Source of the DNA: Bacteroidota bacterium
GTDB lineage: Bacteria; Bacteroidota; Ignavibacteria; Ignavibacteriales; Ignavibacteriaceae
DNA: 64,000 bases
Direction of reading: 5' to 3'
NCBI GenBank assembly: GCA_022708025.1
Contig: JAKIZM010000001.1
Coordinates: forward strand, 62,001-126,000
The notes below the pieces were generated by a model, which made no database searches, was not told the origin of the DNA, and was given only the letters and a program-made list of their open reading frames with translations. Of this stretch, positions 52,855-62,754 are shown piece after piece (the stretch's first letter is position 1; the number at the start of each line of letters is the position of its first letter). The position numbers were made by a program, and so were the translations under genes.

Positions 52855-53739
52855 ATGCTTGATACTTCTTTTAGAAACTACAAAGAAAAATTACTCACCT
52901 TTATAATTTCATTAATTCTAATATTCAGCCTGTCATCATTTGTGTATTCACAATCGCCGGGTGAGACGACTTTCATAGGCATTTGTCAGGCTTGTCATAC
53001 AATAGGCAAAGGAAAATTGGTCGGTCCTGATTTAATAAATATTCAGGATTTAAGACCGGAGAGCTGGCTGATAAAATTTATAAAATCATCACAAAGTATG
53101 GTTAACAGCGGTGACTCTGATGCGGTAGCAATTTTCAATGAATATAATAAAACAATAATGCCGGATCAGAACTTATCTGATGCAGAGATAAAAGATGTTT
53201 TGAGTTATATAAAACAACAATCAACAGGCGTAGTTGTAACAGAAGCCCAGCCAATCGTTTTAAGTACAGGTTTAACACTTGAAGAAGCCAAGAGCAATGA
53301 ATTTAATATAGGTAGAAATTTATTTTCAGGAGATCAAGGATTAACTAATGGCGGACCGGCTTGTATTTCCTGTCATAATGTTGTAAATGACGAAGTAATG
53401 AGCGGCGGACTTTTAGCACTTGATTTAACACAGGCAGTTACTCGTCTTGGTGTAAATGGAGTTCATTCTATTATTGCAACTCCACCATTTCCTGTTATGA
53501 AAGCTGCTTATATAAATCATCAGATTACACAAGATGAAGCATTTTATCTTACAGCATTTTTAAAGAATGCTGATTTTGTAGCTTCATTGCAAGAACCTGC
53601 TACACCTCAAGAACGGTTTTTATATGCAGGAATTATAGGCGGAGTAATTCTTTTCGGTATATACGGTGGTATCTGGTGGAACCGGAAAAGAAAAAGTGTT
53701 AATGATTCAATATTTAAAAGACAGTTAAAATCAATTTAA
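52855..53739 (+). CDS. Dihaem cytochrome c of the nitrate reductase operon
   Basis: Protein of 294 residues. A signal peptide (hydrophobic FIISLILIFSLSSFVYS) is followed by two cytochrome c domains with CQACH near 44-48 and CISCH near 171-175, and a C-terminal membrane helix AGIIGGVILFGIYGGIWW near 262-279. It is anchored in the membrane facing outward. In Thermus-type nar operons a similar dihaem protein, NarC, precedes narG and exchanges electrons with NarI or the quinone pool. The gene is 27 bp before narG. The palindromic promoter is directly upstream. Confidence 0.88.
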   Translation: MLDTSFRNYKEKLLTFIISLILIFSLSSFVYSQSPGETTFIGICQACHTIGKGKLVGPDLINIQDLRPESWLIKFIKSSQSMVNSGDSDAVAIFNEYNKTIMPDQNLSDAEIKDVLSYIKQQSTGVVVTEAQPIVLSTGLTLEEAKSNEFNIGRNLFSGDQGLTNGGPACISCHNVVNDEVMSGGLLALDLTQAVTRLGVNGVHSIIATPPFPVMKAAYINHQITQDEAFYLTAFLKNADFVASLQEPATPQERFLYAGIIGGVILFGIYGGIWWNRKRKSVNDSIFKRQLKSI

Positions 53740-53766
53740 AATTTATCTAACAGTGAGAAGTTTTCT

Positions 53767-56700
53767 ATGAGTTGGATTAAGGATTTAATATCACCTCAAA
53801 CCCGTCAGTGGGAAGAGTTTTACAGAAACCGTTTTCAGCATGATCGTATCGTTAGGAGCACACACGGTGTAAATTGCACAGGCGGATGTTCCTGGCAGGT
53901 TCATGTTAAAGATGGAATAGTCGTTTGGGAAACACAGCAGATTGATTATCCGTTGCTTGAAGGTTCGCTGCCACCTTATGAACCACGCGGATGTCAGAGA
54001 GGTATTTCTTTTTCTTGGTATTTATACAGTCCGCTAAGAATAAAATATCCTCTTATCCGTGGCGCATTATTAGATGCTTTCAGAGAAGAAAAATTAAAAA
54101 CGGGAGACGCACTTACTGCCTGGGAAAATCTTCAGAACAATAAAGAGAAGAGAAAAGCTTATCAGACAGCTCGAGGCAAAGGCGGATTCAGAAGAGCTTC
54201 TTGGGATGAAGTGCTTGAAGTGATTGCTGCTGCTAATATTTATACTGCAAAAAAATATGGACCTGATAGAGTTATAGGATTTTCACCGATTCCGGCAATG
54301 TCAATGTTAAGTTATGCAGCCGGAAGCAGATTTCTTCAGTTGTTCGGTGGTGTAAATCTTAGTTTTTATGATTGGTATTGTGATCTTCCGAATGCTTTTC
54401 CTGAAATATGGGGAGAGCAAACCGATGTTTGTGAAAGTGCCGATTGGTATAATTCCAAAATGATTGCTGTAATGGGTGCAAACCTTAATATGACAAGAAC
54501 ACCCGATGTTCACTTCTTTGCTGAAAGCAGACATAACGGAACTAAAACTATTGTATTCTCACCGGACTTCAGTCAGGTAGCAAAATTTTCTGATCAGTGG
54601 TTTCCTCTTCATGCAGGAAGTGATGGTGCTTTCTGGATGGCAGTTACACATGTTGTTCTTAAAGAATATCATCACGAAAAAAAATCACCATATTTTATTA
54701 ACTATGTAAAAAAATATACCGACTCTCCGTTTCTTGTTGAACTTGAAGAAGATAAAGGAAAGTTTAAACCCGGTAAACTTCTTCGAGCAAACAGAGTATC
54801 TGAGTTTAAAGATATAACTAACGGAGACTGGAAATTTTTAAATCTTGATTCTACTACCGGAAAACTTGTAGTTCCAAAAGGAACAGTTGGTCATAGGTGG
54901 GATTCGAAACAAGGCAACTGGAATCTGAAATATGAAAATGAAACTGATAACAAAGCTTACGATCCTGTATTAAGCTTTGTTGATTCCAACGATAAAATCT
55001 TACAGGTAGAATTCGTTGAGTTTGGATTGGATAAAAAGCGACTGCGCGGAGTGCCTGTAAAATATATTGAAACGAATGATGGAAAGAAAGTTCCTGTTAC
55101 AACAGTTTATGATTTAATAATGGCTCAATATGGAGTTGACAGAGGATTAGGCGGAGATTATCCAAAGGATTATTCTGATAAAGATTCCTCCTATACACCA
55201 GCCTGGCAGGAAGTTTTTACAGGTGCTGATTCTAAATCAGTTTTAAGTTTTGCAAGAGAATGGGCTGAAACTGCAATTAACACCGAAGGTAAATGTATGA
55301 TTATCATCGGTGCAGGTGTTAATCATTGGTTCCATCAGAATCTGATTTATCGTGCCGGTGCAATGGCGTTGATGATGTGCGGATGTGTTGGTAAAAATGG
55401 CGGCGGTTTAAATCATTATGTTGGTCAGGAAAAATTAGCTCCTACAGATTCCTGGGCAAATATTGCTTTTGCAAGGGATTGGGTTGATGCTGTAAGATTA
55501 CAACAAACTCCTCTTTGGCATTACATTAATACCTGCCAATACAGATATGATGGTATTAATTCAAGATATAATGCTTCACCTGATAATGAGTTGGCAAACA
55601 AACATATGGCTGATATGATTTTCAAATCAGTGCGAATGGGATGGATGCCTTTTTATCCGCAGTTTAATAAAAACACTCTTAAGCTTGCTGAAGAATATAA
55701 TTCAACTGCACCGGATGAATTAAAGAAAATTGTTTTGGAAAAAATTAAGAATAAAGAAATTGAATTTTCCATTGCAAATCCGGATCAGGATACAAACTTC
55801 CCAAGAGTATGGTTTATCTGGCGGGGTAATGCAATTGCCGGAAGTATGAAAGGACACGAGTATGCATTGAATCATTATCTTGGAACTCATACAAATATTA
55901 TTGCAAAAGACAATGAAGAAAGACCGGAAGAAGTCAAATGGCACGATGTTGCACCTGTTGGTAAAATGGATTTAGTCGTTGATCTGAATTTCAGAATGGA
56001 TTCATCTGCGCTTTATTCTGATATAGTTTTACCGGCAGCTTCGTGGTATGAAAAAGATGATTTAAACAGCACAGATATGCATTCATTTATTCATCCGTTA
56101 TCTGCGGCTGTGCCTCCTGTATGGGAAGCAAGATCAGATTGGGGAATTTTTAAAAGTATCGCATTTGCAACAAGTGAGATGGCGAAAAAGCATCTTAACA
56201 AACCACAGATAGATGTTGTTACAAGTCCTCTTTCACACGATTCACCTGATGAGATTACTCAGCCAACTATGAAGGATTGGTATTTAGGCGAGTGTGATAT
56301 TGTTCCGGGAAAAACCACACAGAAAATTTCTGTAATTGAAAGAGACTATACCAAACTATATGATAAATATATTACGCTGGGACCCAATATAAAAACAAAA
56401 GGTTTGGGTGCCCACGGCAATCATTATAAATGTGATGACTTTTATGATGATATGATAAATTCTTATCATTTCCCGGTAGAAAAAATTGATGGTAAACTTT
56501 ATCCATCAATAAAAGAAGATGCTGCTGCTGCAAATGCTGTATTGTATTTATCTTCTTTAACAAACGGTGAATTGACTTACAGAGCTTATAAATATATGGA
56601 AGAGAAAACCGGTTTGACTCTTGCCGATCTTGCAGAAGGTAGTCGCGATGTAAGACTTACATTTAAAGATTTGCAGGCACAGCCAAGAAGATATAATACT

Positions 56701-57375
56701 TCACCTGTTTGGTCCGGTTTGATGAATAACGGAAGAGCTTATTCGGCTTATACATATAATGTTGAACGCCTTGTTCCGTGGAGAACATTAACCGGAAGAC
56801 AGCACTTTTATATGGATCACGAAATGTACCTTGCTTTTGGTGAAAATCTGCCGACTTATAAACCGTCACCAAGACACGAAGCTTATGGCGATTTAAAAGA
56901 AACTTTGAAGAACGGTGAAGCTAAAGTATTGAACTGTTTAACACCGCATGGAAAATGGCATATACACTCAACATATATGGATAATATAAGAATGTTAACT
57001 CTTTCAAGAGGTATGGAACCCTGCTGGCTTAATGAAGAAGATGCCAAAGAGCTTTCAATAAATGATAATGATTGGGTAGAAGTTTACAACGATCACGGAG
57101 TTTACAGCACAAGAGCTGTTGTTAGCACAAGAATACCAAAAGGAGTTTGTATAGTTTATCATACTGTTGAAAGAACTATATCAATTCCTAAATCACAGGT
57201 GCGTGGAAATAAAAGAGCCGGTATGAATAACAGTATAACCAGAGTTCATCTGAAACCAAATTTACTCTCAGGTGGATATGGTCAGTTTTCATATCACTTT
57301 AACTATTGGGGACCATCTGCACCAAACAGGGATACGCACGTTGTTGTTAAGAAAATGGATAAAGTGGTGTTTTGA
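53767..57375 (+). CDS. narG: Respiratory nitrate reductase catalytic subunit
   Basis: Protein of 1202 residues that reduces nitrate to nitrite at a molybdenum bis-MGD centre. The N-terminus has the FS0 ligands His33, Cys37, Cys41 and Cys76 ([13 protein letters not shown]). The molybdenum ligand is Asp206 in [19 protein letters not shown] near 203-221. Further typical blocks are [16 protein letters not shown] and [19 protein letters not shown]. No cleavable Tat signal is seen, so the active site is expected on the cytoplasmic side. A few inserted segments (near 285-330 and 420) are of normal size for this family. Confidence 0.97.
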   Translation: MSWIKDLISPQTRQWEEFYRNRFQHDRIVRSTHGVNCTGGCSWQVHVKDGIVVWETQQIDYPLLEGSLPPYEPRGCQRGISFSWYLYSPLRIKYPLIRGALLDAFREEKLKTGDALTAWENLQNNKEKRKAYQTARGKGGFRRASWDEVLEVIAAANIYTAKKYGPDRVIGFSPIPAMSMLSYAAGSRFLQLFGGVNLSFYDWYCDLPNAFPEIWGEQTDVCESADWYNSKMIAVMGANLNMTRTPDVHFFAESRHNGTKTIVFSPDFSQVAKFSDQWFPLHAGSDGAFWMAVTHVVLKEYHHEKKSPYFINYVKKYTDSPFLVELEEDKGKFKPGKLLRANRVSEFKDITNGDWKFLNLDSTTGKLVVPKGTVGHRWDSKQGNWNLKYENETDNKAYDPVLSFVDSNDKILQVEFVEFGLDKKRLRGVPVKYIETNDGKKVPVTTVYDLIMAQYGVDRGLGGDYPKDYSDKDSSYTPAWQEVFTGADSKSVLSFAREWAETAINTEGKCMIIIGAGVNHWFHQNLIYRAGAMALMMCGCVGKNGGGLNHYVGQEKLAPTDSWANIAFARDWVDAVRLQQTPLWHYINTCQYRYDGINSRYNASPDNELANKHMADMIFKSVRMGWMPFYPQFNKNTLKLAEEYNSTAPDELKKIVLEKIKNKEIEFSIANPDQDTNFPRVWFIWRGNAIAGSMKGHEYALNHYLGTHTNIIAKDNEERPEEVKWHDVAPVGKMDLVVDLNFRMDSSALYSDIVLPAASWYEKDDLNSTDMHSFIHPLSAAVPPVWEARSDWGIFKSIAFATSEMAKKHLNKPQIDVVTSPLSHDSPDEITQPTMKDWYLGECDIVPGKTTQKISVIERDYTKLYDKYITLGPNIKTKGLGAHGNHYKCDDFYDDMINSYHFPVEKIDGKLYPSIKEDAAAANAVLYLSSLTNGELTYRAYKYMEEKTGLTLADLAEGSRDVRLTFKDLQAQPRRYNTSPVWSGLMNNGRAYSAYTYNVERLVPWRTLTGRQHFYMDHEMYLAFGENLPTYKPSPRHEAYGDLKETLKNGEAKVLNCLTPHGKWHIHSTYMDNIRMLTLSRGMEPCWLNEEDAKELSINDNDWVEVYNDHGVYSTRAVVSTRIPKGVCIVYHTVERTISIPKSQVRGNKRAGMNNSITRVHLKPNLLSGGYGQFSYHFNYWGPSAPNRDTHVVVKKMDKVVF

Positions 57376-57382
57376 TTAATTT

Positions 57383-57471
57383 GTCAGTCTGAGCTGCTTG
57401 CCCCGCTGTGCGGTGGTCGAAGATGGTATTTTAGTAATACATTTACCCTTCGACTTCACTCAGTGTGACGG
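57383..57471. repeat. Inverted intergenic repeat between narG and narH
   Basis: The left arm at 57383-57424 starts GTCAGTCTGAGC and ends GGTCGAAGAT. The right arm at 57447-57471 reads CCCTTCGACTTCACTCAGTG then TGACG. CTGAG and GTCGAAG pair with CTTCGAC and CTCAG. Such short CTGAG/GTCGAAG repeats are scattered between genes in many Bacteroidota. The same motif recurs as CACTCAGTTTGTCGAAGTG near 30400. Confidence 0.65.
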
Positions 57472-57595
57472 AAAAAAATATTTTGCGACAGAATTGAAAT
57501 CAGACTATTGAAAAAAGAAAAAAATATTTGAGCTTGGTGAATAATTAGAATTAAACAGAAAACAATTTTCAACAATAAATAATAATTAAAAAGCT

Positions 57596-59146
57596 ATGGA
57601 TGTAAGATCACAAATCTCAATGGTATTTCATTTGGACAAATGTATTGGCTGCCATACTTGTTCGATTGCTTGTAAAAATATCTGGACTGATCGTAAAGGC
57701 GCTGAATATATGTGGTGGAATAATGTTGAAACAAAACCAGGTACCGGTTATCCTTCCAAATGGGAAGATCAGTCAATTTATAGAGGCGGTTGGGAAAAGA
57801 ACAACGGAAGAATTTCTCTGAAAGGTTCCGGTAAGTTCAAAGGACTTGCAAATATTTTTCACAATCCTTATCTGCCGGTAATTGATGATTATTATGAGCC
57901 GTGGACATATAAATATCTTGATTTGATTGAATCACCTCAGCAAGATGATCAACCTGTTGCGCGACCTGTTTCGTTAATAACCGGAAAACCGATTGATATT
58001 AAAGCCGGTCCTAATTGGGATGATGATCTTAGCGGAACTCCTGACTATGCAAGGAATGATCCTAATCTTGAAAATCTTTCACCCGCAGAACAAGAGGCAA
58101 TGTTCCAACTTGAAAAAATGGCAATGTTTTATTTACCAAGAATTTGTAATCATTGTCTTAATCCTGCTTGTGTTGCTTCCTGTCCGTCGGGTGCAATTTA
58201 TAAAAGAGGAGAAGATGGCGTTGTATTGATCAATCAGAAAGTCTGCCGCGCATGGAGAATGTGTGTTACTGCTTGTCCGTATAAAAAATCTTATTATAAC
58301 TGGCATACAGGAAAATCTGAGAAATGTATTTTATGTTATCCAAGACTTGAAGCAGGATTGGCTCCAGCTTGTATGCATTCCTGTGTCGGAAGAATCAGAT
58401 ATTTAGGTGTAATGCTTTATGATGCTGACCGTATTCACGAAGCAGCTTCTGCTAACGATAACAATTTGATTGAAAGTCAGCTTAATATCATTCTTGATCC
58501 GTTTGATGAAAAAGTAATAGAAGCTGCAAAAGCAAATGGTATTGCTGATTCAACAATAAATTCAGCTCAAAATTCCCCGGTTTATAAGTTTGTAAAAGAA
58601 TGGGGATTAGCTTTACCATTGCATCCTGAATTCAGAACTTTACCAATGCTTTTTTATGTTCCGCCATTGTTACCGGTTATGGCATCTTTAAGTGAAGCAA
58701 AAAACGGCGCACAGAACGACAAGCTTAATCCGATTGCTAAAAGATGGGATGATAACTGGTTGTATGATACAAGCACAGAAGAGCTCTGGGGAACAATTGA
58801 TAAAGCAAGATTTCCTTTACAATATATGGCTAATCTTTTTGGTTCCGGTGATACATCAAAGATAAATCCGATACTTAAAAAGATGATGGCAGTCAGAATC
58901 CACAGAAGAAGTGTAACAGTAGGTGATATTTCTGCTGAAAAAGTTAATTCGGCATTAACTGATACAGGGTTAACTGCAGAGCAGGCAGATGCAATCTATA
59001 ATTTAACATCACTTGCAAAATTTGATGAGCGATTTGTTATTCCGCCTGCACATCGTGAACAAGCAATAGAAATGCTTGAAAACACTGGTGATGAAAAAGG
59101 CGCAACCGGATTTGGATTTAAAGAAAGACCGGCTAGAGGATCATAA
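57596..59146 (+). CDS. narH: Respiratory nitrate reductase iron-sulfur subunit
   Basis: Protein of 516 residues. Four cluster motifs are visible: CIGCHTCSIAC at 16-26, CNHCLNPACVASCPSG near 183-198, CRAWRMCVTACPYKK near 216-230 (the [3Fe-4S] site with Trp in place of the second Cys) and CILCYPRLEAGLAPACMHSC near 243-262. It transfers electrons from NarI haems to NarG. It starts 220 bp after narG, a longer gap than usual because the inverted repeat was inserted there. Confidence 0.97.
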   Translation: MDVRSQISMVFHLDKCIGCHTCSIACKNIWTDRKGAEYMWWNNVETKPGTGYPSKWEDQSIYRGGWEKNNGRISLKGSGKFKGLANIFHNPYLPVIDDYYEPWTYKYLDLIESPQQDDQPVARPVSLITGKPIDIKAGPNWDDDLSGTPDYARNDPNLENLSPAEQEAMFQLEKMAMFYLPRICNHCLNPACVASCPSGAIYKRGEDGVVLINQKVCRAWRMCVTACPYKKSYYNWHTGKSEKCILCYPRLEAGLAPACMHSCVGRIRYLGVMLYDADRIHEAASANDNNLIESQLNIILDPFDEKVIEAAKANGIADSTINSAQNSPVYKFVKEWGLALPLHPEFRTLPMLFYVPPLLPVMASLSEAKNGAQNDKLNPIAKRWDDNWLYDTSTEELWGTIDKARFPLQYMANLFGSGDTSKINPILKKMMAVRIHRRSVTVGDISAEKVNSALTDTGLTAEQADAIYNLTSLAKFDERFVIPPAHREQAIEMLENTGDEKGATGFGFKERPARGS

Positions 59147-59193
59147 TTGACTACAAATAATTTGTTATTATCAATTTATAAAGGAGTTGTTAT

Positions 59194-59673
59194 ATGAAAT
59201 TCAAAATAACAAAAAAAATTATTATGGGTATTGTAACTGGGCTTATTATAGTCGTTATTGCAATACAATTTGTAACTGTTGAAAGGACAAATCCACCGGT
59301 AACTGGTGAAATTAATGTAACACCAGAATTAAAATCAGTGTTACAAAAAAGTTGTTATGATTGTCATTCTAATGAAACTGTATGGCCATGGTACAGCAAA
59401 GTTGCTCCGGTTTCATGGCTCGTTTCAAAAGATGTTGTTGAAGGAAGAGAAGAATTAAATTTTTCAGAATGGGACAAATACACAGAGAAAAAACGTGCTA
59501 AAAAAATGAAAGAAATTATAGAAGAAATAGACAAGGGCGATATGCCCATGACTATTTACACTTTTATGCACAATAATGCAGTGTTGACTGAAAAAGAAAA
59601 AGAATTAATTAAAAATTGGGCAAACGAATTTAAAGCACAGGATGATTCTATCTTAAATAATAATCTTGACTAA
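59194..59673 (+). CDS. Small membrane-anchored haem-binding domain protein
   Basis: Protein of 159 residues. A signal-anchor helix (IIMGIVTGLIIVVIAIQFV) is followed by a cytochrome-type site SCYDCHSNETVWPWYSKVAP with Cys54, Cys57 and His58, then a helical domain with EWDKYTEKKRAKKMKEI and GDMPMTIYTFMHNNAVLTE. This is the haem-binding domain found in many Bacteroidota c-type proteins. It lies between narH and narJ, an unusual position. It may serve electron transfer to the nitrate reductase. AAAGGAG precedes the ATG. Confidence 0.85.
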   Translation: MKFKITKKIIMGIVTGLIIVVIAIQFVTVERTNPPVTGEINVTPELKSVLQKSCYDCHSNETVWPWYSKVAPVSWLVSKDVVEGREELNFSEWDKYTEKKRAKKMKEIIEEIDKGDMPMTIYTFMHNNAVLTEKEKELIKNWANEFKAQDDSILNNNLD

Positions 59674-59675
59674 AC

Positions 59676-60335
59676 ATGCATCTAACAAAAAAAGTATATG
59701 AACTTTATGCTTACGCATTAAATTATCCTGATGAGAAAGTCCGGGAGAAAATTACTGAGCTTCATATCTGTTTAGATAAAAATTATCCCGATGCTTCCGG
59801 AATGATGAATGAGTTTTTTGAATTTGCAAAAGAAACATCAATTTGGAAATGGGAAGAAATATATACCCGCACTTTCGATGTGCAGGCTATTTCAACTCTT
59901 GATGCTGGTTATGTTTTATTTGGTGATGATTATAAAAGAGGAGAACTGTTAGCTAATCTGAACAGGGAACACATTAAGTATGAAAATAATTTTTCAACTG
60001 AATTAGCTGATCATCTGCCGAACCTTTTATTATTATTAAGCAAACACGATGATGATGATTTTAAAAATGATCTGGTTGGTCTGATTATTAAACCTGCACT
60101 TAAAAAAATTATTGATGAATTTGAAACTGTCAATATCGAGAAAAAGAATAAAGTTTATCAGAAGCATCATAAAACTATTATTCAGCAGGAAAAGAAATAT
60201 GGAACAGTTTATCAGTCTATATTAAAATCACTTTTAATGATTCTGGATATAAACTATAAAGATGATAATAAAAACTTTTTAAATGAAAAAAGCTTTAACT
60301 CTGAATTTGCAAAAGAAATGGAATTACCCGAATAG
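59676..60335 (+). CDS. narJ: NarJ molybdenum-cofactor assembly chaperone
   Basis: Protein of 219 residues of the TorD/NarJ chaperone family, a helical bundle with YELYAYALNYPDEKVREKI near the start, YTRTFDVQAISTLDAGYVLFG near 62-82 (a family signature region) and ELADHLPNLLLLLSK. NarJ is needed to insert the cofactor into NarG and to attach the complex to NarI. It begins two bases after the haem protein stop. Confidence 0.92.
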   Translation: MHLTKKVYELYAYALNYPDEKVREKITELHICLDKNYPDASGMMNEFFEFAKETSIWKWEEIYTRTFDVQAISTLDAGYVLFGDDYKRGELLANLNREHIKYENNFSTELADHLPNLLLLLSKHDDDDFKNDLVGLIIKPALKKIIDEFETVNIEKKNKVYQKHHKTIIQQEKKYGTVYQSILKSLLMILDINYKDDNKNFLNEKSFNSEFAKEMELPE

Positions 60336-60344
60336 GAAAATATT

Positions 60345-61073
60345 ATGACAATACTAAATAATTTTCTGTTTATAGCGTTACCTTATGTAGCGCTTATCAT
60401 ATTTTTAATTGGTACTATTTACAGATATAAAAGTACGAAGTTTAAATATTCATCGTTATCATCCGAATTTCTTGAAGGAAGAAAATTATTCTGGGGCTCA
60501 GTAGCGTTTCATTATGGAATAGTATTCCTGTTTTTCGGACATTTGACTGCATTTCTTTTTCCTAAAGAAGTTCTGTTATGGAACAGCCATTCTGTAAGAT
60601 TATTAATACTTGAAGTAACTGCCTTTGTTTTTGGTATAACAACACTTGCCGGATTGATTCAACTTTTTATAAGAAGAAAAACTAATCCGAGAATTCAGAT
60701 GGTTAACAGTAAAATGGATTTGATAATTGAAATATTGCTTCTGGCAGAAATATTTTTAGGATTATGGGTGGCTTATGGATATCGTTGGGGCTCTTCGTGG
60801 TTTGCTGCAGTTTTATCACCATATCTGATATCTATCTTTACATTTAATCCGAATATTGAACCAGTTGTAAATATGCCTCTTGTTATACAGTTGCACATTG
60901 CTATTGCATTCTTAATTGTATTGCTTATTCCATTTTCAAGATTAGTTCATTTTCTTGTTTTCCCTTTAAGCTATTTGTGGAGACCGTATCAAAAAGTTAT
61001 ATGGAATTGGAACAGAAAAAAAGTTCGCGATCCGCGATCTGTATGGTCTGTAAATAAACCGACTAATAATTAA
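60345..61073 (+). CDS. narI: NarI cytochrome b subunit of nitrate reductase
   Basis: Protein of 242 residues with five membrane helices. Haem-ligand histidines are in VAFHYGIVFLFFGHLTAF near 53-70 and in LHIAIAFLIVLLIPFSRLVHFL near 186-207 (a few residues apart in sequence blocks). It oxidises quinol and passes electrons through two b haems to NarH. Nine bases separate it from narJ. Confidence 0.95.
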   Translation: MTILNNFLFIALPYVALIIFLIGTIYRYKSTKFKYSSLSSEFLEGRKLFWGSVAFHYGIVFLFFGHLTAFLFPKEVLLWNSHSVRLLILEVTAFVFGITTLAGLIQLFIRRKTNPRIQMVNSKMDLIIEILLLAEIFLGLWVAYGYRWGSSWFAAVLSPYLISIFTFNPNIEPVVNMPLVIQLHIAIAFLIVLLIPFSRLVHFLVFPLSYLWRPYQKVIWNWNRKKVRDPRSVWSVNKPTNN

Positions 61074-61116
61074 TTAACTAACTATTCTTTTTTAGTTACA
61101 GGGTGAGGTTAATTTT

Positions 61117-62598
61117 ATGAATACTGAAAAAGCAGATTTCCGTTCTTATAAAATTTTATTTTTAAACACTCTTGCCTTCTTAATATCATTTGCTGCCTGG
61201 ACAATTAATGGAATTCTGGTAGCATATCTTGTAGATAATAATATTTTTAAATGGAGCAGTGTTGAAGTTGGCTGGCTGCTTGGCATTCCTGTTTTATCAG
61301 GCGCAGTTTTCAGATTCCCAATTGGAATTTTAACTGATAAATTCGGAGGTAAAGTTGTTTTCACCTTGCTTTTACTATTATGTTCTATTCCGATGTATCT
61401 GCTTTCATTTGCTAATGATTATTTGATTTTTGCAATCTTAAGTTTTTGTTTTGGTATTATTGGTTCAAGTTTTGCCTGCGGTGTTGCTTATGTTTCTCTT
61501 TGGTTTCCTAAGCATCAACAGGGAACAGCTTTGGGTATCTTTGGAGTAGGAACCACAGGTACGGCATTTACAGCTTTTTTGGCACCACGATTATTAAATC
61601 TGTTGACTGATCACGGAGCTAATCCGGATGCCTGGAGAAATCTCCCACAAATCTATGCTGCTGTTTTATTTGCAATGGGGATAGTATTCTTTCTTCTTTC
61701 AAATAAAAGATTACCTGAAAAAAAGAAATCATTCAAAGAACTTACTCAGCCGTTAAAGCAAGTTCAGGTTTGGCGGTTTGGTTTATATTATTTTCTTGTT
61801 TTCGGATGCTTTGTTGCTTTTTCACAATGGCTTATTCCTTATTATGTAAATGCATATTATATGTCATTAATTACAGCAGGACTTTTAACTTCAGCATTCA
61901 GTTTACCATCGGGTCTTGTTCGTGCTCTCGGCGGCTGGCTTGCGGATAAATTCGGTCCGCATAAAGTATTGTTCAATGTTTTCAGTGCTTCAATAGTTTT
62001 ATCTTTTCTTTTGATATTTCCGAAGATGGAAATCTATTCTCCCGGTTCAGGTATTATGGCTGATCAAAGCGGCGTAATTACTGCTGTTAATGAAAATGAA
62101 ATAATTCTTGATAACCATAGATATCCCTTGTTAAAAAAGTCTGCAGATTTTGATCCTGAATCTGATGCAACTCTTGTTTTGCCAAGAATTAAATCCTGGA
62201 ATGAGCCTGCAGTTAAAGAAGGTGATCACGTTGAAAAAAGAGAGCTTCTTGCAAAAGGTGTTACAAGAATCTTTTTTCAGGCAAATGTCTGGATTTTTTC
62301 AGTACTTGTATTTTTTATCGGAATTGCCTGGGGACTTGGTATGGGCGCAGTTTATAAATTTATTCCAGAATATTTTCCGAATGAAGTTGGAGTAGTTGGT
62401 GGAATGGTGGGCGTACTTGGCGGCTTAGGTGGATTTATTGCACCAATAATTTTTGGATATGTTCTTAGCTTTTCAGGTGTCTGGACTTCAAGCTGGTTTT
62501 TGATGCTGATTCTTTCTGTAGCTTGTTTAACATGGTTGCATAAATCAGTTACAAAGACTCTGGATCCGAAACTGCTTGAAGGAATGGATAAGAACTGA
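61117..62598 (+). CDS. narK: NarK-type nitrate/nitrite transporter with an inserted domain
   Basis: MFS transporter of 493 residues. GWLLGIPVLSGAVFRFPIGIL near 49-69 and the twelve-helix pattern match NarK proteins. The nitrate signature GxxxGxGxAGFxVQ region appears as FGIIGSSFACGVAYVSLWFP, and GMVGVLGGLGGFIAPIIFG near 428-446 is the second one. Between two helices, about residues 306-384, lies an unusual soluble insert (GVITAVNENEIILDNHRYPL, then EPAVKEGDHVEKRELLAKGV) with the look of a beta-sandwich, barrel-sandwich or biotinyl-lipoyl-like hybrid. It completes the nar operon. Confidence 0.92.
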   Translation: MNTEKADFRSYKILFLNTLAFLISFAAWTINGILVAYLVDNNIFKWSSVEVGWLLGIPVLSGAVFRFPIGILTDKFGGKVVFTLLLLLCSIPMYLLSFANDYLIFAILSFCFGIIGSSFACGVAYVSLWFPKHQQGTALGIFGVGTTGTAFTAFLAPRLLNLLTDHGANPDAWRNLPQIYAAVLFAMGIVFFLLSNKRLPEKKKSFKELTQPLKQVQVWRFGLYYFLVFGCFVAFSQWLIPYYVNAYYMSLITAGLLTSAFSLPSGLVRALGGWLADKFGPHKVLFNVFSASIVLSFLLIFPKMEIYSPGSGIMADQSGVITAVNENEIILDNHRYPLLKKSADFDPESDATLVLPRIKSWNEPAVKEGDHVEKRELLAKGVTRIFFQANVWIFSVLVFFIGIAWGLGMGAVYKFIPEYFPNEVGVVGGMVGVLGGLGGFIAPIIFGYVLSFSGVWTSSWFLMLILSVACLTWLHKSVTKTLDPKLLEGMDKN

Positions 62599-62754
62599 TA
62601 ATCGTTAATTCGATTATTTAATTATTTGAAAGAATTCTGAAAAAAAATCAGATACTTATCTTAACTGAGCAGGTTACTAAAAAATTATTATATAATTTAC
62701 TTTTTAAAGATTTTATTCAAATAAAAGAAGAATACACTCTTAATAATTATTTTG

